Assembly: GCA_964395915.1 (NCBI GenBank)
Contig: CAYNDB010000018.1
Span: forward strand, 1-29,844
Source of the DNA: CAYNDB01 sp964395915
Lineage (GTDB): Bacteria > Nitrospinota_A > UBA7883 > JAJRTC01
Length of the DNA: 29,844 nucleotides
Direction: 5' to 3'
The translations under genes were made by a program, and so were the position numbers. The notes under the pieces were generated by a model. It was not told the DNA's origin. It saw nothing but the letters and a program-made list of their open reading frames with translations, and did not search any database. Of this stretch, positions 7,248 to 14,620 are shown piece by piece. The stretch's first letter is position 1. Each line of letters opens with the position of its first letter.

Positions 7248-7469
7248 TTATGGGCACGAACCAGGTTTTACATAAGCTATATCAGCGTCCCACCTGTTGG
7301 CGTCCGGCCGTACGAATACAACGACGAAAAGAAGCGTGTTATCGAGTGAGAGCGTCGGCTCACCTGCAGAGCCTATGATAACGGGCAAGTCCGGAATAGA
7401 ATCGGCCAGCCCGACCATATGCATATATGGCGCGTTCCTGTTTATTACACCATTATCGGTCGACCTAAA
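7248..7469 (-). pseudogene. Fragment of a PD40/TolB-like propeller protein C-terminus
   Basis: An open frame with no convincing start runs out of the 3' end of the OB-fold gene and ends at TAA 7250-7248. It reads FRSTDNGVINRNAPYMHMVG, then IIGSAGEPTLSLDNTLLFVV and RPDANRWDADIAYVKPGSC. The 'GEPTLSLDNTLLFVV...DADIAYVKP' stretch looks like the last blade and terminal strand of PD40 (TolB/WD40-like) periplasmic proteins. The upstream part of such a protein is absent: the frame is closed by a stop inside the neighbouring gene. The only ATG (7424) would give 58 residues with a weak AGGA upstream. I take it as the 3' remnant of a deleted gene; a real small gene is possible. Confidence 0.4.
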
Positions 7470-7471
7470 TT

Positions 7472-7846
7472 TTACTTTACAACCTTGGTTATCGTGGCTT
7501 TTTCCAGCAATAACGGATATTTGTAGTTATACCCGAAGTCGACATCAAGCGACACTATTCCTGTGACTATAACCTCGTCGCCAACAGTCGCCGTACCCTG
7601 GCTGGTAATGGTGAGGTCGTTGTTACCAGGCTTGCCAGAGCCGTCCTGCAAATGGAGAAAATTTCTTTTCATGATTCCATTGTTCACTTTAACAACTTTT
7701 CCTTGCAGCCGGACATGCTTTCCTTGCAAAGCCACTTTTTCCTGAAAAAGAGCCTCAACCGTCTTATCTATCGGCTCACCGGCCAGCGCATAAGTCGGCG
7801 CCAGGCATATAAGCGTAAAAAGCAAACTTGTAATAAATCTTTGCAT
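7472..7846 (-). CDS. Small secreted OB-fold protein
   Basis: A 124-residue protein with a signal peptide (residues 1-22, cleavage ALA/GE). The mature part follows the pattern of the bacterial periplasmic OB-fold 'nucleotide-binding' proteins: VRLQGKVVKVN, then MKRNFLHLQDGSG, then DLTITSQGTATVGDEVIVTG, then DFGYNYKYPLL. These are often found beside c-type cytochromes, and here a pentaheme cytochrome operon starts divergently about 300 bp away. Despite the family name no nucleic-acid role is shown for the exported forms. The start at 7846 has GGAG about 7 nt upstream (CAGGAGACACAT). Function is unknown; a metal- or cytochrome-associated accessory role is a guess from context. Confidence 0.75.
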   Translation of the reverse strand: MQRFITSLLFTLICLAPTYALAGEPIDKTVEALFQEKVALQGKHVRLQGKVVKVNNGIMKRNFLHLQDGSGKPGNNDLTITSQGTATVGDEVIVTGIVSLDVDFGYNYKYPLLLEKATITKVVK

Positions 7847-8068
7847 ATGTGTCTCCTGAGTAAAGAGGAATAATAGAGTTGCAAGCTAACAGCTTCCATG
7901 CGTTGGAGTCAAGCAGTCACGATGCCGGCGCGGCTTTAGACCACAAGGTGATGTCATCAATATTTATAACCGCATATGTTACGTTCAAGGATAAGACAGT
8001 GTCTCAGTTTGATTTTATCAATAGAATCATTATCTTCAAACTAAAACAGCTCCTATGATAGCAACAGG

Positions 8069-8097
8069 TTGACAAAGCGCGCCTGTAAATTGATAAT
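8069..8097 (+). promoter_or_regulatory. Sigma70 promoter of the cytochrome bc operon
   Basis: TTGACA (8069-8074), a 17-nt spacer and GATAAT (8092-8097, 5/6 to TATAAT). The transcript would start near 8104, giving a leader of about 40 nt before the ATG at 8144. This is the best promoter in the 297-bp divergent gap (7847-8143). I saw no clear operator or terminator in the rest of that gap. Confidence 0.7.
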
Positions 8098-8143
8098 CAA
8101 TATTGCTCCGTTACACCCTATCGTAAAAGGCGGATGGTGAAAA

Positions 8144-9322
8144 ATGGATGTTTTTGCGCGATTGTTTCTATGGGTGATGATGCCGTTGTCCATTTTTTCG
8201 ATTTTACCTCAGTCGGCCTTTGCTCAGCAAAGCGTTCCGCAAAAAATCGAACTTAACAAAGAAGGTTTTACTCCCAGCGTTGTTTGCGGAAAGTGCCATA
8301 AAGATATATACGACCGCTGGAAAGATTCCCTTCACGCCAGAAGCACGTCAGATCCGATATTCCGAGCGGCTTACATGGAGGCGCATTACAAAAGCCAGGG
8401 CAAGGCGGAGCAACTATGCTTGCGTTGCCATGCTCCAACCACAAAGTTTACCAAGGGATACAATCTGGACGTATCCCTGACATCCGAGGGCTTGACATGT
8501 GACTTCTGCCACAGCCTTAAAGATGTGGATTTATCTAACGAAGAATATCCTTTCATCATAGATTTTGGGGAGGTTAAATATGGCCCCAATAAAAAAGGGG
8601 ACGAAAAGGCGCATAAGATAAAGTTTTCCCCGTTGCACCAAAGCGCCAAGTTATGCGCATCGTGCCACGAATATACACCCAACGGTGTGCCTGTCATGTC
8701 TACATATAGCGAATGGAAAAAAAGCGTTTACGCGGATAACGGAACGCCTTGCCAAAAGTGCCATATGCCTGAGGTTCCCGGAACTATTGCAAAAGGAACG
8801 TTGAGCGAAAGAGGGTCTAAAATATACAGCCATAACCTTGCTGGAGGACATTCAATCAGCCAGCTTAAAAAAGCGGTAAAGCTGGAAATAGCGGCAATTG
8901 ATAGACGAAGAGACAGAATGACTGTTACTGTAAAGGTCATTAACGAGGGGTCCGGGCATCGCCTTCCCACCGGCATACCATCACGCAAGGTCATCCTCTT
9001 TTGCGAGGTGAAAATTCCTGGAGGTAAGGCGTATAGAGATAAGGTAGTGTACGAAAAAGTGATTTTTGACGCAAATGGCTCCGAGCTTACCAGAGACGCT
9101 GATATAATGTTGGGTTTTGGCGCCAGCATCGCCAAAGATAACCGTTTATTCCCCAAAGAGGTCCGTACGGAGAATTTTACGTTTTATATTCCTGAAAGCA
9201 GACGGGCCTCGATATCTGTATGGATTGACTACCTCTACAATCCTATTATTATGAGAGAAACCGAGATGCGGATCGAAATGAACAGAGATGAAACGGTATC
9301 ATCCCCTAACCCAGGGAAGTGA
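8144..9322 (+). CDS. Pentaheme c-type cytochrome (cytochrome c554-like)
   Basis: A 392-residue exported electron carrier. The signal peptide ends near residue 27 (SAFA/QQ). Five CxxCH heme sites are visible: C48GKCH, C92LRCH, C119DFCH, C171ASCH and C203QKCH. Additional histidines (H64, H165, H230, H236) could be distal ligands. After the heme region, SGHRLPTGIPSRKVIL (269-284) begins a beta-rich C-terminal domain seen in several cytochrome c554/multiheme families. No C-terminal membrane anchor is visible, and the tail (after about 380) is hydrophilic. It is the first gene of an operon with Rieske, cytochrome b6 and subunit IV genes and ends 7 nt before the Rieske start. It probably takes the place of cytochrome c1/f as electron acceptor. 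The start follows AAAAGGCGG. Confidence 0.9.
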   Translation: MDVFARLFLWVMMPLSIFSILPQSAFAQQSVPQKIELNKEGFTPSVVCGKCHKDIYDRWKDSLHARSTSDPIFRAAYMEAHYKSQGKAEQLCLRCHAPTTKFTKGYNLDVSLTSEGLTCDFCHSLKDVDLSNEEYPFIIDFGEVKYGPNKKGDEKAHKIKFSPLHQSAKLCASCHEYTPNGVPVMSTYSEWKKSVYADNGTPCQKCHMPEVPGTIAKGTLSERGSKIYSHNLAGGHSISQLKKAVKLEIAAIDRRRDRMTVTVKVINEGSGHRLPTGIPSRKVILFCEVKIPGGKAYRDKVVYEKVIFDANGSELTRDADIMLGFGASIAKDNRLFPKEVRTENFTFYIPESRRASISVWIDYLYNPIIMRETEMRIEMNRDETVSSPNPGK

Positions 9323-9329
9323 CAGCGGC

Positions 9330-9797
9330 ATGAACAGCGAAGCTCCAGCAAATTTTTCTGGCCGGTTATCCGGCACCAGGCGGCGGCTTATTAGCGCCCT
9401 GTTATGGCTATTTACAGCCATTACGGCCGCAGGAATGGCGTTTCCACTGGGCATGTACCTGTGGCCGCGGAAACGCAGAAGAAAAAGCGTGGGGAAAAGG
9501 TCTATGAAACTTCCTTTGGGGGACGTCCCGATTGGAGACGTAAAGTTTTTCCGATTTTTGAATAAGCCGATCGTTATAATACGCCCAAACGAGCAGGAGG
9601 TTACAGCGCTCTCCGCCATATGCACCCACCTTGGGTGTATTGTTAGATGGAAAGAAGGCTCAAAAGAGCTTGACTGCCCATGTCACGGAGGAAGATTTGA
9701 CCTGAAAGGTTTCGTCATTGGAGGCCCCCCTCCAAGACCTTTGCCTCGCTACCCTGTTACTGTGGAAAATGGCTATATTGTGATAGAGGAAGCGTGA
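9330..9797 (+). CDS. Rieske [2Fe-2S] protein of a bc-type complex
   Basis: A 155-residue iron-sulfur subunit that transfers electrons from quinol to cytochrome c. The cluster motifs are intact: C98-T-H100-L-G-C103 and C116-P-C118-H119-G-G. A conserved GGPPPRPLPRYPV follows, the usual proline loop. The N-terminus has twin arginines (GTRRRLISALLW) and one membrane helix (about residues 19-44), as expected for a Tat-exported, membrane-anchored Rieske protein. A frame extension to ATG 9288 overlaps the cytochrome gene by 35 nt. I prefer ATG 9330, 7 nt after the cytochrome stop and before the Tat motif. The cytochrome b gene follows 4 nt later. Confidence 0.93.
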   Translation: MNSEAPANFSGRLSGTRRRLISALLWLFTAITAAGMAFPLGMYLWPRKRRRKSVGKRSMKLPLGDVPIGDVKFFRFLNKPIVIIRPNEQEVTALSAICTHLGCIVRWKEGSKELDCPCHGGRFDLKGFVIGGPPPRPLPRYPVTVENGYIVIEEA

Positions 9798-9801
9798 CAC
9801 C

Positions 9802-10503
9802 ATGAAAAAAAAAGAGCTTGTCTTCGGCCCGTTAATAATTAAAAACAGGCTTTTGGTCAACACGTTCAATGCGCTGGACGATAGACTGGGTGTGAAAGAG
9901 ATTCTGGATGACGAGGTTTTCAAAAAGATCGCGCCTGAAAACCTTGGTTTCTGGTCATGCTTTGGCGGCATAAGCTTTTTCATTTTTATTTGCCAGGTAG
10001 TGACAGGGGCGTTGCTCATGGTGTATTACCAGCCAATCACTACAGAGGCCCATGCCTCCGTGGCCAGAATAATGAACGAAGTTCCTTTCGGGTGGCTTAT
10101 CCGCGGCATACACGCATGGGGGGCCAACCTGATGGTAATCACTCTCATCGTTCACATGGCGAAAATCTATGTGAGCGGTATATACAAAACTCCCCGGGAG
10201 CTAAACTGGGTATTCGGGACTATTCTTTTTCTGCTGACCTTTTCGCTCGCCTTCACGGGTTATTTGCTGCCGTGGACACAGCTTGCGTATTGGGCCACGG
10301 TAATCGGCACGGATATACCATCCGCCATTCCGGTAATAGGCGAATATATACGTTATGCGCTGCGTGGAGGAGAAGATGTCAGCCAAATAACGTTAACCCG
10401 TTTTTTCGCCATCCATGTGATGATTCTTCCCATGGCCACAGGCGCGGTAATAATAGGGCACCTTATGCAGATAAGGCGACAAGGTATAGCAAAGCCACTA
10501 TAA
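9802..10503 (+). CDS. Cytochrome b6-type subunit of a split bc complex
   Basis: A 233-residue integral membrane subunit with four helices, the length of cytochrome b6 rather than full cytochrome b. The heme ligands are visible: H104 and H118 in helix B, H205 and H220 in helix D. The 14-residue gap between the last pair is the b6-type spacing; mitochondrial-type cytochrome b has 13. A cysteine, C53 in WSCFGG, sits where b6 Cys35 (YCLGG) covalently holds the extra heme ci/cn. Other b6-like stretches are EVPFGWLIRGIHAWGAN, PRELNWVFG, GYLLPWTQLAYWA and the C-terminal RRQGIAKPL. The quinone-site PEWY motif lies in the next gene, as in b6f. The gene is preceded by GAGGAAG at about 10 nt. Confidence 0.95.
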   Translation: MKKKELVFGPLIIKNRLLVNTFNALDDRLGVKEILDDEVFKKIAPENLGFWSCFGGISFFIFICQVVTGALLMVYYQPITTEAHASVARIMNEVPFGWLIRGIHAWGANLMVITLIVHMAKIYVSGIYKTPRELNWVFGTILFLLTFSLAFTGYLLPWTQLAYWATVIGTDIPSAIPVIGEYIRYALRGGEDVSQITLTRFFAIHVMILPMATGAVIIGHLMQIRRQGIAKPL

Positions 10504-10518
10504 CAATGGAACACCATA

Positions 10519-11007
10519 ATGGCTCAACAAACTGAATTTACGAAAAAAAAAGAGGTCGAAGTTAAAGCGCTCCCTATTGAGGAAAAAAAACGCCTGATAA
10601 GGGATGGAAAAGCGTACTGGTTTTTCCCGCGGCATCTTGTGGAACAGATAATAATCTGCATGGCCATCGTAATGATTCTGGTAACGTTCTCAACTGTTTT
10701 CCCTCCACATTTAGGACCGAAGGCCAACCCGTTTGACACACCGGAACATATTAAGCCTGAATGGTATTTCCTTGCCGCGTATTACAGCCTGAAGATGGCT
10801 GAACACCTTGATTTTTTAGGCTCGTGGGCTCCGAAAATTCTTGGGGTAGCTTTTCAGGGATTAGGAATCCTGGCGCTCATTCTGGTTCCGTTCATAGATA
10901 GGAGCGGTCCCGAACGCCGACCTGGGAAAAGACCCGTTGCCATGGCCGTTGGAGTTATAGTCTCGGGAATGGTCATCGTCTTCACACTCCTTGGACATTT
11001 TTCGTAA
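10519..11007 (+). CDS. Cytochrome b subunit IV-like protein (C-terminal half of cytochrome b)
   Basis: A 162-residue membrane protein equivalent to b6f subunit IV. After a charged N-terminus come helices at about residues 40-62, 104-125 and 140-160. KPEWYFL (the PEWY motif of the quinol oxidation site) lies in the loop between the first two. FPRHLVEQ and FPPHLGPKANPFDTPEHIKPEWYF match the family well. It ends the plus-strand operon of pentaheme cytochrome, Rieske and b6 (15 nt after b6). The gene meets folE head-on only 36 nt away, and no clear terminator is visible in that gap. Confidence 0.93.
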   Translation: MAQQTEFTKKKEVEVKALPIEEKKRLIRDGKAYWFFPRHLVEQIIICMAIVMILVTFSTVFPPHLGPKANPFDTPEHIKPEWYFLAAYYSLKMAEHLDFLGSWAPKILGVAFQGLGILALILVPFIDRSGPERRPGKRPVAMAVGVIVSGMVIVFTLLGHFS

Positions 11008-11043
11008 CCGCAAGAGAAGCGCGCCTTACCGCCTATCGAGCAT

Positions 11044-11586
11044 TTATGAACGAATAAGCGAGAGGAATTCCTGCCTTGTGCGAGGATCGTTTTTGAACCC
11101 GCCGATCATTGCCGAAGTGACGGTAACCGAGTTCTGTTTTTCAACACCTCTCATGGCCATACAAAGATGCAGAGCCTCTATCACCACGGCCACACCACTT
11201 GGGTTCACCCCCTCTTGAATAGCGTCTGCTATCTGGTTTGTCATACGCTCCTGCACTTGTAGTCTGCGGGCAAAAATATCTATAATCCTCGGTATCTTTG
11301 AAAGACCGATTATCTTTCCGTTGGGGATATACGCAACATGCGCCTTACCATAGAATGGGAGCATGTGATGTTCGCATAAAGAGAAAATGTCTATATCTTT
11401 TACGATCACCATTTCGTCGCAGGTTTCCTCAAAAACCGCTTCCTTTATAAGTTGCGCCACATTCATTTTATAGCCGCTGGTAAGATATTGAAGCGACTTT
11501 TCAACCCGCTCAGGCGTTTTCTTAAGGCCTTCCCGTTTGGGGTCTTCTCCTATTTCCATTAGAAGTTTTTCTATCGATTTTCTCAT
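11044..11586 (-). CDS. folE: GTP cyclohydrolase I
   Basis: A 180-residue enzyme converting GTP to 7,8-dihydroneopterin triphosphate, the first step to folate (and queuosine or biopterin where present). The zinc ligands are visible: C71 and H74 in SLCEHHMLPF, and C142 in HLCMAMRGV. Other family signatures are the N-terminal KKTPERVEKSLQYLTSGY, HVAYIPNGKIIGLSKIPRI and the RRLQVQERMTNQIADAI helix. Length and both ends match short bacterial FolE1 enzymes. The start (ATG 11586) follows TATGGAG. A likely promoter with an inverted repeat lies about 65-95 nt upstream. Confidence 0.95.
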   Translation of the reverse strand: MRKSIEKLLMEIGEDPKREGLKKTPERVEKSLQYLTSGYKMNVAQLIKEAVFEETCDEMVIVKDIDIFSLCEHHMLPFYGKAHVAYIPNGKIIGLSKIPRIIDIFARRLQVQERMTNQIADAIQEGVNPSGVAVVIEALHLCMAMRGVEKQNSVTVTSAMIGGFKNDPRTRQEFLSLIRS

Positions 11587-11650
11587 TTTACTCCATACGT
11601 ATTTTGCAAAGATACGGCTTTACGGCCTGTTTTTGGCCGACGATAAGCCG

Positions 11651-11694
11651 ATTAAATCATAACAGGGTGGATTCTCACAACATTATTGTGTGAG
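11651..11694 (-). promoter_or_regulatory. Likely folE promoter overlapped by an inverted repeat
   Basis: On the minus strand, TTGTGA (11680-11675), an 18-nt spacer and TTTAAT (11656-11651) form a plausible promoter. The inverted repeat CTCACA (11674-11679) / TGTGAG (11689-11694) covers the -35 region and could be an operator for an unidentified regulator. A second small palindrome, CGGCC/GGCCG (11623-11639), lies in the leader. Both promoter boxes match consensus only partly (4/6 and 5/6). Confidence 0.3.
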
Positions 11695-11755
11695 TGTGTG
11701 GAGATCAGCAAATGAGGGAAATAATAATTGCAGCTTCAAAAGCTCCAATCGGTGG

Positions 11756-12040
11756 CTATAGGGCCTCGTTATTTACAACCTGCTTGAAATACTTGCCAGC
11801 CTTGAAACGAACTACTTTTCTTGCCGAAATCTCAGCCTCTTCACCAGTTTTAGGGTTCCGGCCGACACGTTTGTTTTTTTCCCTGGTTTGGAACGATCCG
11901 AAGCGGCGTAATATCACCTGATCATCTTTTGAAAGCGAGTCTTTAATAAGCGAGATAATAGTTTCAACCGCAGTATCCGCGTCCTGTTTTGGAAGGCCGG
12001 TTTGTTCAGCCACGCGATTGATTATGTCTATTTTAGTCAT
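11756..12040 (-). CDS. HU/IHF-family DNA-bending protein
   Basis: A 94-residue nucleoid protein. The family pattern is complete: the N-terminal helix pair (MTKIDIINRVAEQTGLPKQ), RRFGSFQTREKNKR at the start of the beta arms, the arm-tip motif GRNPKTGEE with the intercalating proline, and ISARKVVRFKAGKYFK in the last strand and helix. The 'REKNKRVGRNPKTGEE' arm looks somewhat nearer to IHF than to classic HU, but one gene alone does not separate them. It is monocistronic, with its own promoter about 75 nt upstream (12111-12139). Confidence 0.95.
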   Translation of the reverse strand: MTKIDIINRVAEQTGLPKQDADTAVETIISLIKDSLSKDDQVILRRFGSFQTREKNKRVGRNPKTGEEAEISARKVVRFKAGKYFKQVVNNEAL

Positions 12041-12110
12041 TGCGCCGTTAAGCCTTTTGTTATTTTACTAAAGAATTTTCCACCAAAAATCTTCACCAAT
12101 ACTACAATCA

Positions 12111-12139
12111 AATATAACTCATCCCTCCGCTTTTACCAA
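12111..12139 (-). promoter_or_regulatory. Sigma70-like promoter of the HU/IHF gene
   Basis: TTGGTA (12139-12134), a 17-nt spacer and TATATT (12116-12111, 5/6 to consensus) in an AT-rich 137-bp gap. Transcription would start near 12104, about 64 nt before the ATG at 12040. Nothing else was recognised in 12041-12177. Confidence 0.5.
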
Positions 12140-12177
12140 GAAAAATAATCAGTTATCGACATTTTACAACTTCTGGC

Positions 12178-12504
12178 TCAATCGTTTAAATTTTCATCTA
12201 TCCAAGCCAAATATTTTTCCGATCCACGTTCAATTGGCAAAGAAATTATCTCGGGCACGCTGTAGGAATGTAACTGCGCCACCCTTTTTTCAAGAGCCTC
12301 TACGCTTTTATTTGATGTCTTAACTATAAGAAGGGATTCGGAATCGTCGCAAATTTTTCCTTCCCATCGATATATAGAGCGTATCGAGGGGATAATATTA
12401 ACGCAGGCGGCAAGGCGTTCCTCGACGATGGTTTTCGCTATGGTTCTGGCTTCATCCTCGCTGGAAGCGGTGATTAGCGTAACGCGTTTGTCTGTCATGC
12501 TCAT
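12178..12504 (-). CDS. cutA: CutA1 divalent-ion tolerance protein
   Basis: A 108-residue protein of the PII-like trimeric CutA1 family. The conserved parts are ITASSEDEARTIAKTIVEERLAAC, VNIIPSIRSIYRWEGKI (the trimer core with the YxWxG motif), ESLLIVKTS and the HSYSVPEIISLPI segment, followed by YLAWI. CutA was named for copper tolerance in E. coli but its exact role is unsettled, so a link to the RND locus should not be assumed. The ATG overlaps the stop of the small membrane protein gene in an ATGA, so it is the last gene of the rimO run. A second in-frame ATG lies 6 nt downstream. Confidence 0.93.
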   Translation of the reverse strand: MSMTDKRVTLITASSEDEARTIAKTIVEERLAACVNIIPSIRSIYRWEGKICDDSESLLIVKTSNKSVEALEKRVAQLHSYSVPEIISLPIERGSEKYLAWIDENLND

Positions 12505-12692
12505 ACCTTTTTACCCGATAACGCTATGATCGCATATCCGACATAGAACTCCACTACTCCGGCTCCTGCCCATTTGATCATGTTCCCCATCTGTCCTTCC
12601 TGGTTGAAAAACGCTACGAGAGAAAATATCGCCGTGAGTATGCCAAAAAGTTGCATGGTTCGTCCGATATAGAAAATCAATGTCTTTGCCAT
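12501..12692 (-). CDS. Small two-helix membrane protein, unknown function
   Basis: A 63-residue hydrophobic protein. A short amphipathic N-terminus (MAKTLIFYIGRTMQ) leads into helix 1 (about 14-28), a polar loop (NQEGQMGNMIK) and helix 2 (about 41-58, GAGVVEFYVGYAIIAL), ending SGKKV. Its ATG is 1 nt after the rimO stop and its stop overlaps the cutA start, so it is translated from the same message. That tight packing is the best argument that it is a real gene. I do not recognise the family. Confidence 0.75.
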   Translation of the reverse strand: MAKTLIFYIGRTMQLFGILTAIFSLVAFFNQEGQMGNMIKWAGAGVVEFYVGYAIIALSGKKV

Positions 12693-12693
12693 A

Positions 12694-14049
12694 TCAGGGG
12701 GTTGTTCCTATAAGATCGTAATCAGTCGCTCCTGACACGCGAACTTTTGTCATATCACCTGGGCGCGCTTCTACAGAATCCAGTATCACACACCCATCGA
12801 TCTCCGGAGCCTGGGTTATTATACGTCCGGTCAAAAGTTTTTCATCAGGATCCATTTTATCCACCAAAACACTATAAACTTTTCCAATTTTTTCGTAAGA
12901 CAGCTCTGACGCTATTTTTTTCTGCTCTATCATAAGCTGGGCATAACGTTCCCTGGCTACAGATTCTTCCACCCTGTCCGGCATGTCGAACGCCTCTGTT
13001 CCCTCCTCTGGAGAAAAAATAAACGCGCCCATATGATCAAACCGCGCTTCCTTTATAAACTCCAGTAATCTTTCAAAATCCGCATCCGTTTCGCCTGGAA
13101 AGCCTATAATAAACGAAGTCCTGATAGCCGCTTCCGGAACCTTGCCCCTGATGTCATCTATCAACCTGCAAATGGAGTCAAATGTCTCTGGACGGTTCAT
13201 TCTCTTTAACACACTGTCGGACACATGCTGGAGAGGTATATCGAAATAGGGCGCAAGTTTCTCTTCGCTTGAGAAAATTTCCAGTAATTCCCTATTAATC
13301 AGGGCCGGGTACATATACATTGTTCTGACCCATTCCACGCCGTCAATCGCCGCCAGCGAAAGCAAAAGGTTAGAAAGACCGCGTTTATCTTTAATATCCG
13401 CGCCATACAGCGTAGTATCTTGCGCCACAACGATAAGCTCCTTGACTCCTTGCTGCGCAAGGCGCAGGGCTTCGTCGACAACGGGGGCTAAAGCCCGGCT
13501 TTTGTACGGCCCCCGTATAGATGGAATTACACAAAACGAACAGTTGTTGGAACAGCCTTCGGCCACCTTCAGGTATGCCCAATAAGGTGAAGTTGTCAAA
13601 ACGCGATGACCATTTTCAGGGTCTGGCAATAAAGCCTGTGTGCGAGAGGTTAGGTCACTTGTTAGCGCGTTGAGATCATTTACACCATAAAAGTAATCTA
13701 TTTCCGGAACGCTCCGGGCCAAATCATCCCGATATCGCGCAGTCAAACATCCCATGACGGCAAGCTTCACACCAGGCTTGTTTTCTTTCAAACGGGCGAG
13801 GCTCAGAATCGTTTCGATGGACTCTTCTTTAGCGTCGTTTACGAAACCACACGTGTTGGCGATCAGAATATCCGCCTCTGCCTCATCCAGCGTCAGCTCC
13901 GCCCCCGCTTCTTTCAACGCCCATAACGCTCGTTCAGAATCCACCCGATTTTTGGGGCAACCAAGGGAAACCATATACACTTTCATCTGTAAACTATGAG
14001 AATGGCGGTCTTTCGTGGAGGTGGCGGCGTCAATAACGGGACCAGGCAA
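12694..14049 (-). CDS. rimO: Ribosomal protein S12 methylthiotransferase RimO
   Basis: Radical-SAM methylthiotransferase that adds a methylthio group to an aspartate of ribosomal protein S12. Order of domains: MTTase domain with C31 (SLGCPKN), C67 (NTCGFV) and C101 (VMGCLTARY); radical-SAM cluster C166-x3-C170-x2-C173 (AEGCSNNCSFC); C-terminal TRAM domain (GRIITQAPEIDGCVI...DYDLIG). The segment IPSIRGPYKSR is typical of RimO; MiaB would read near 'VPYTRGRERSR'. RimO proteins normally begin at about M22 here (MKVYMVSLGCPKN, ATG 13986). However, that ATG lacks a Shine-Dalgarno site, while the TTG at 14049 has AGGAG (14063-14059) 9 nt upstream, so I list the longer 451-aa form. It overlaps the upstream lipoprotein gene by 20 nt. 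Confidence 0.95.
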   Translation of the reverse strand: MPGPVIDAATSTKDRHSHSLQMKVYMVSLGCPKNRVDSERALWALKEAGAELTLDEAEADILIANTCGFVNDAKEESIETILSLARLKENKPGVKLAVMGCLTARYRDDLARSVPEIDYFYGVNDLNALTSDLTSRTQALLPDPENGHRVLTTSPYWAYLKVAEGCSNNCSFCVIPSIRGPYKSRALAPVVDEALRLAQQGVKELIVVAQDTTLYGADIKDKRGLSNLLLSLAAIDGVEWVRTMYMYPALINRELLEIFSSEEKLAPYFDIPLQHVSDSVLKRMNRPETFDSICRLIDDIRGKVPEAAIRTSFIIGFPGETDADFERLLEFIKEARFDHMGAFIFSPEEGTEAFDMPDRVEESVARERYAQLMIEQKKIASELSYEKIGKVYSVLVDKMDPDEKLLTGRIITQAPEIDGCVILDSVEARPGDMTKVRVSGATDYDLIGTTP

Positions 14050-14620
14050 GCTTTACTACTCCTAAACCGCTAGACATAACCAGGTTATACGGTAGCTCAC
14101 CGGCCTTTTCCCGCTGAAAGTCAACCTTGTAGAAGATACGAAACCTGGGATTGAACGGCAAATCATCACGCATTGGTAATTTCTCCAGCAATACTTTTTT
14201 TATGGAAACCGGCCTTAAGCTTCCGCTTTTGGTCTCCAAAAAAATCGACCACCTTGAATCTTTTTCCACAAGGTCGTTCCACTGCTCTTCGGACGTATAC
14301 AACGCCACGATAAACTGCGCGTTTTGACTGTCCTCATTTTTCTGTATGCTCAGGATTTCATTTTTTTTCTTCTCATCCCAACGGTTGGCCTTAGCCAGCT
14401 TCTCCACCCATGCGTTTCGAAGCCACATATCATTGTAAATAACATCCGCAATCATCACAGTGTCGAGCTGATTGTAAAGTTTAGCGGTTCGCAGCCGTTT
14501 TTTCACATCAGTGGAATATTGGCTCCCCGACATCTGAAACTGTGAATACTTGCTCTCTGTCGCACAACCTGCAACCAGAATCGTCGCCACTAAAAAAGAT
14601 ATAGCTGTAAAACGGCTCAA
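14030..14620 (-). CDS. Lipoprotein of unknown function
   Basis: A 196-residue protein with a lipoprotein signal peptide: positively charged start, hydrophobic stretch and lipobox VAGC with Cys19. The mature part is mostly helical, with a charged region (WVEKLAKANRWDEKKKNEILSI) and a C-terminal beta-rich part (FNPRFRIFYKVDF). I do not recognise the family. The TTG start at 14620 overlaps the sigma-factor TGA (TTGA) and follows GGAGG at about 10 nt, so it is probably coupled to the sigma factor. It also overlaps rimO at its 3' end. Confidence 0.8.
   Translation of the reverse strand: MSRFTAISFLVATILVAGCATESKYSQFQMSGSQYSTDVKKRLRTAKLYNQLDTVMIADVIYNDMWLRNAWVEKLAKANRWDEKKKNEILSIQKNEDSQNAQFIVALYTSEEQWNDLVEKDSRWSIFLETKSGSLRPVSIKKVLLEKLPMRDDLPFNPRFRIFYKVDFQREKAGELPYNLVMSSGLGVVKLAWSRY

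Noticed and set aside
12178..12504. CutA as part of the copper/RND system
   Set aside because: It is tied by overlaps to rimO and a small membrane gene more than 5 kb from the riboswitch; CutA's copper role is uncertain.
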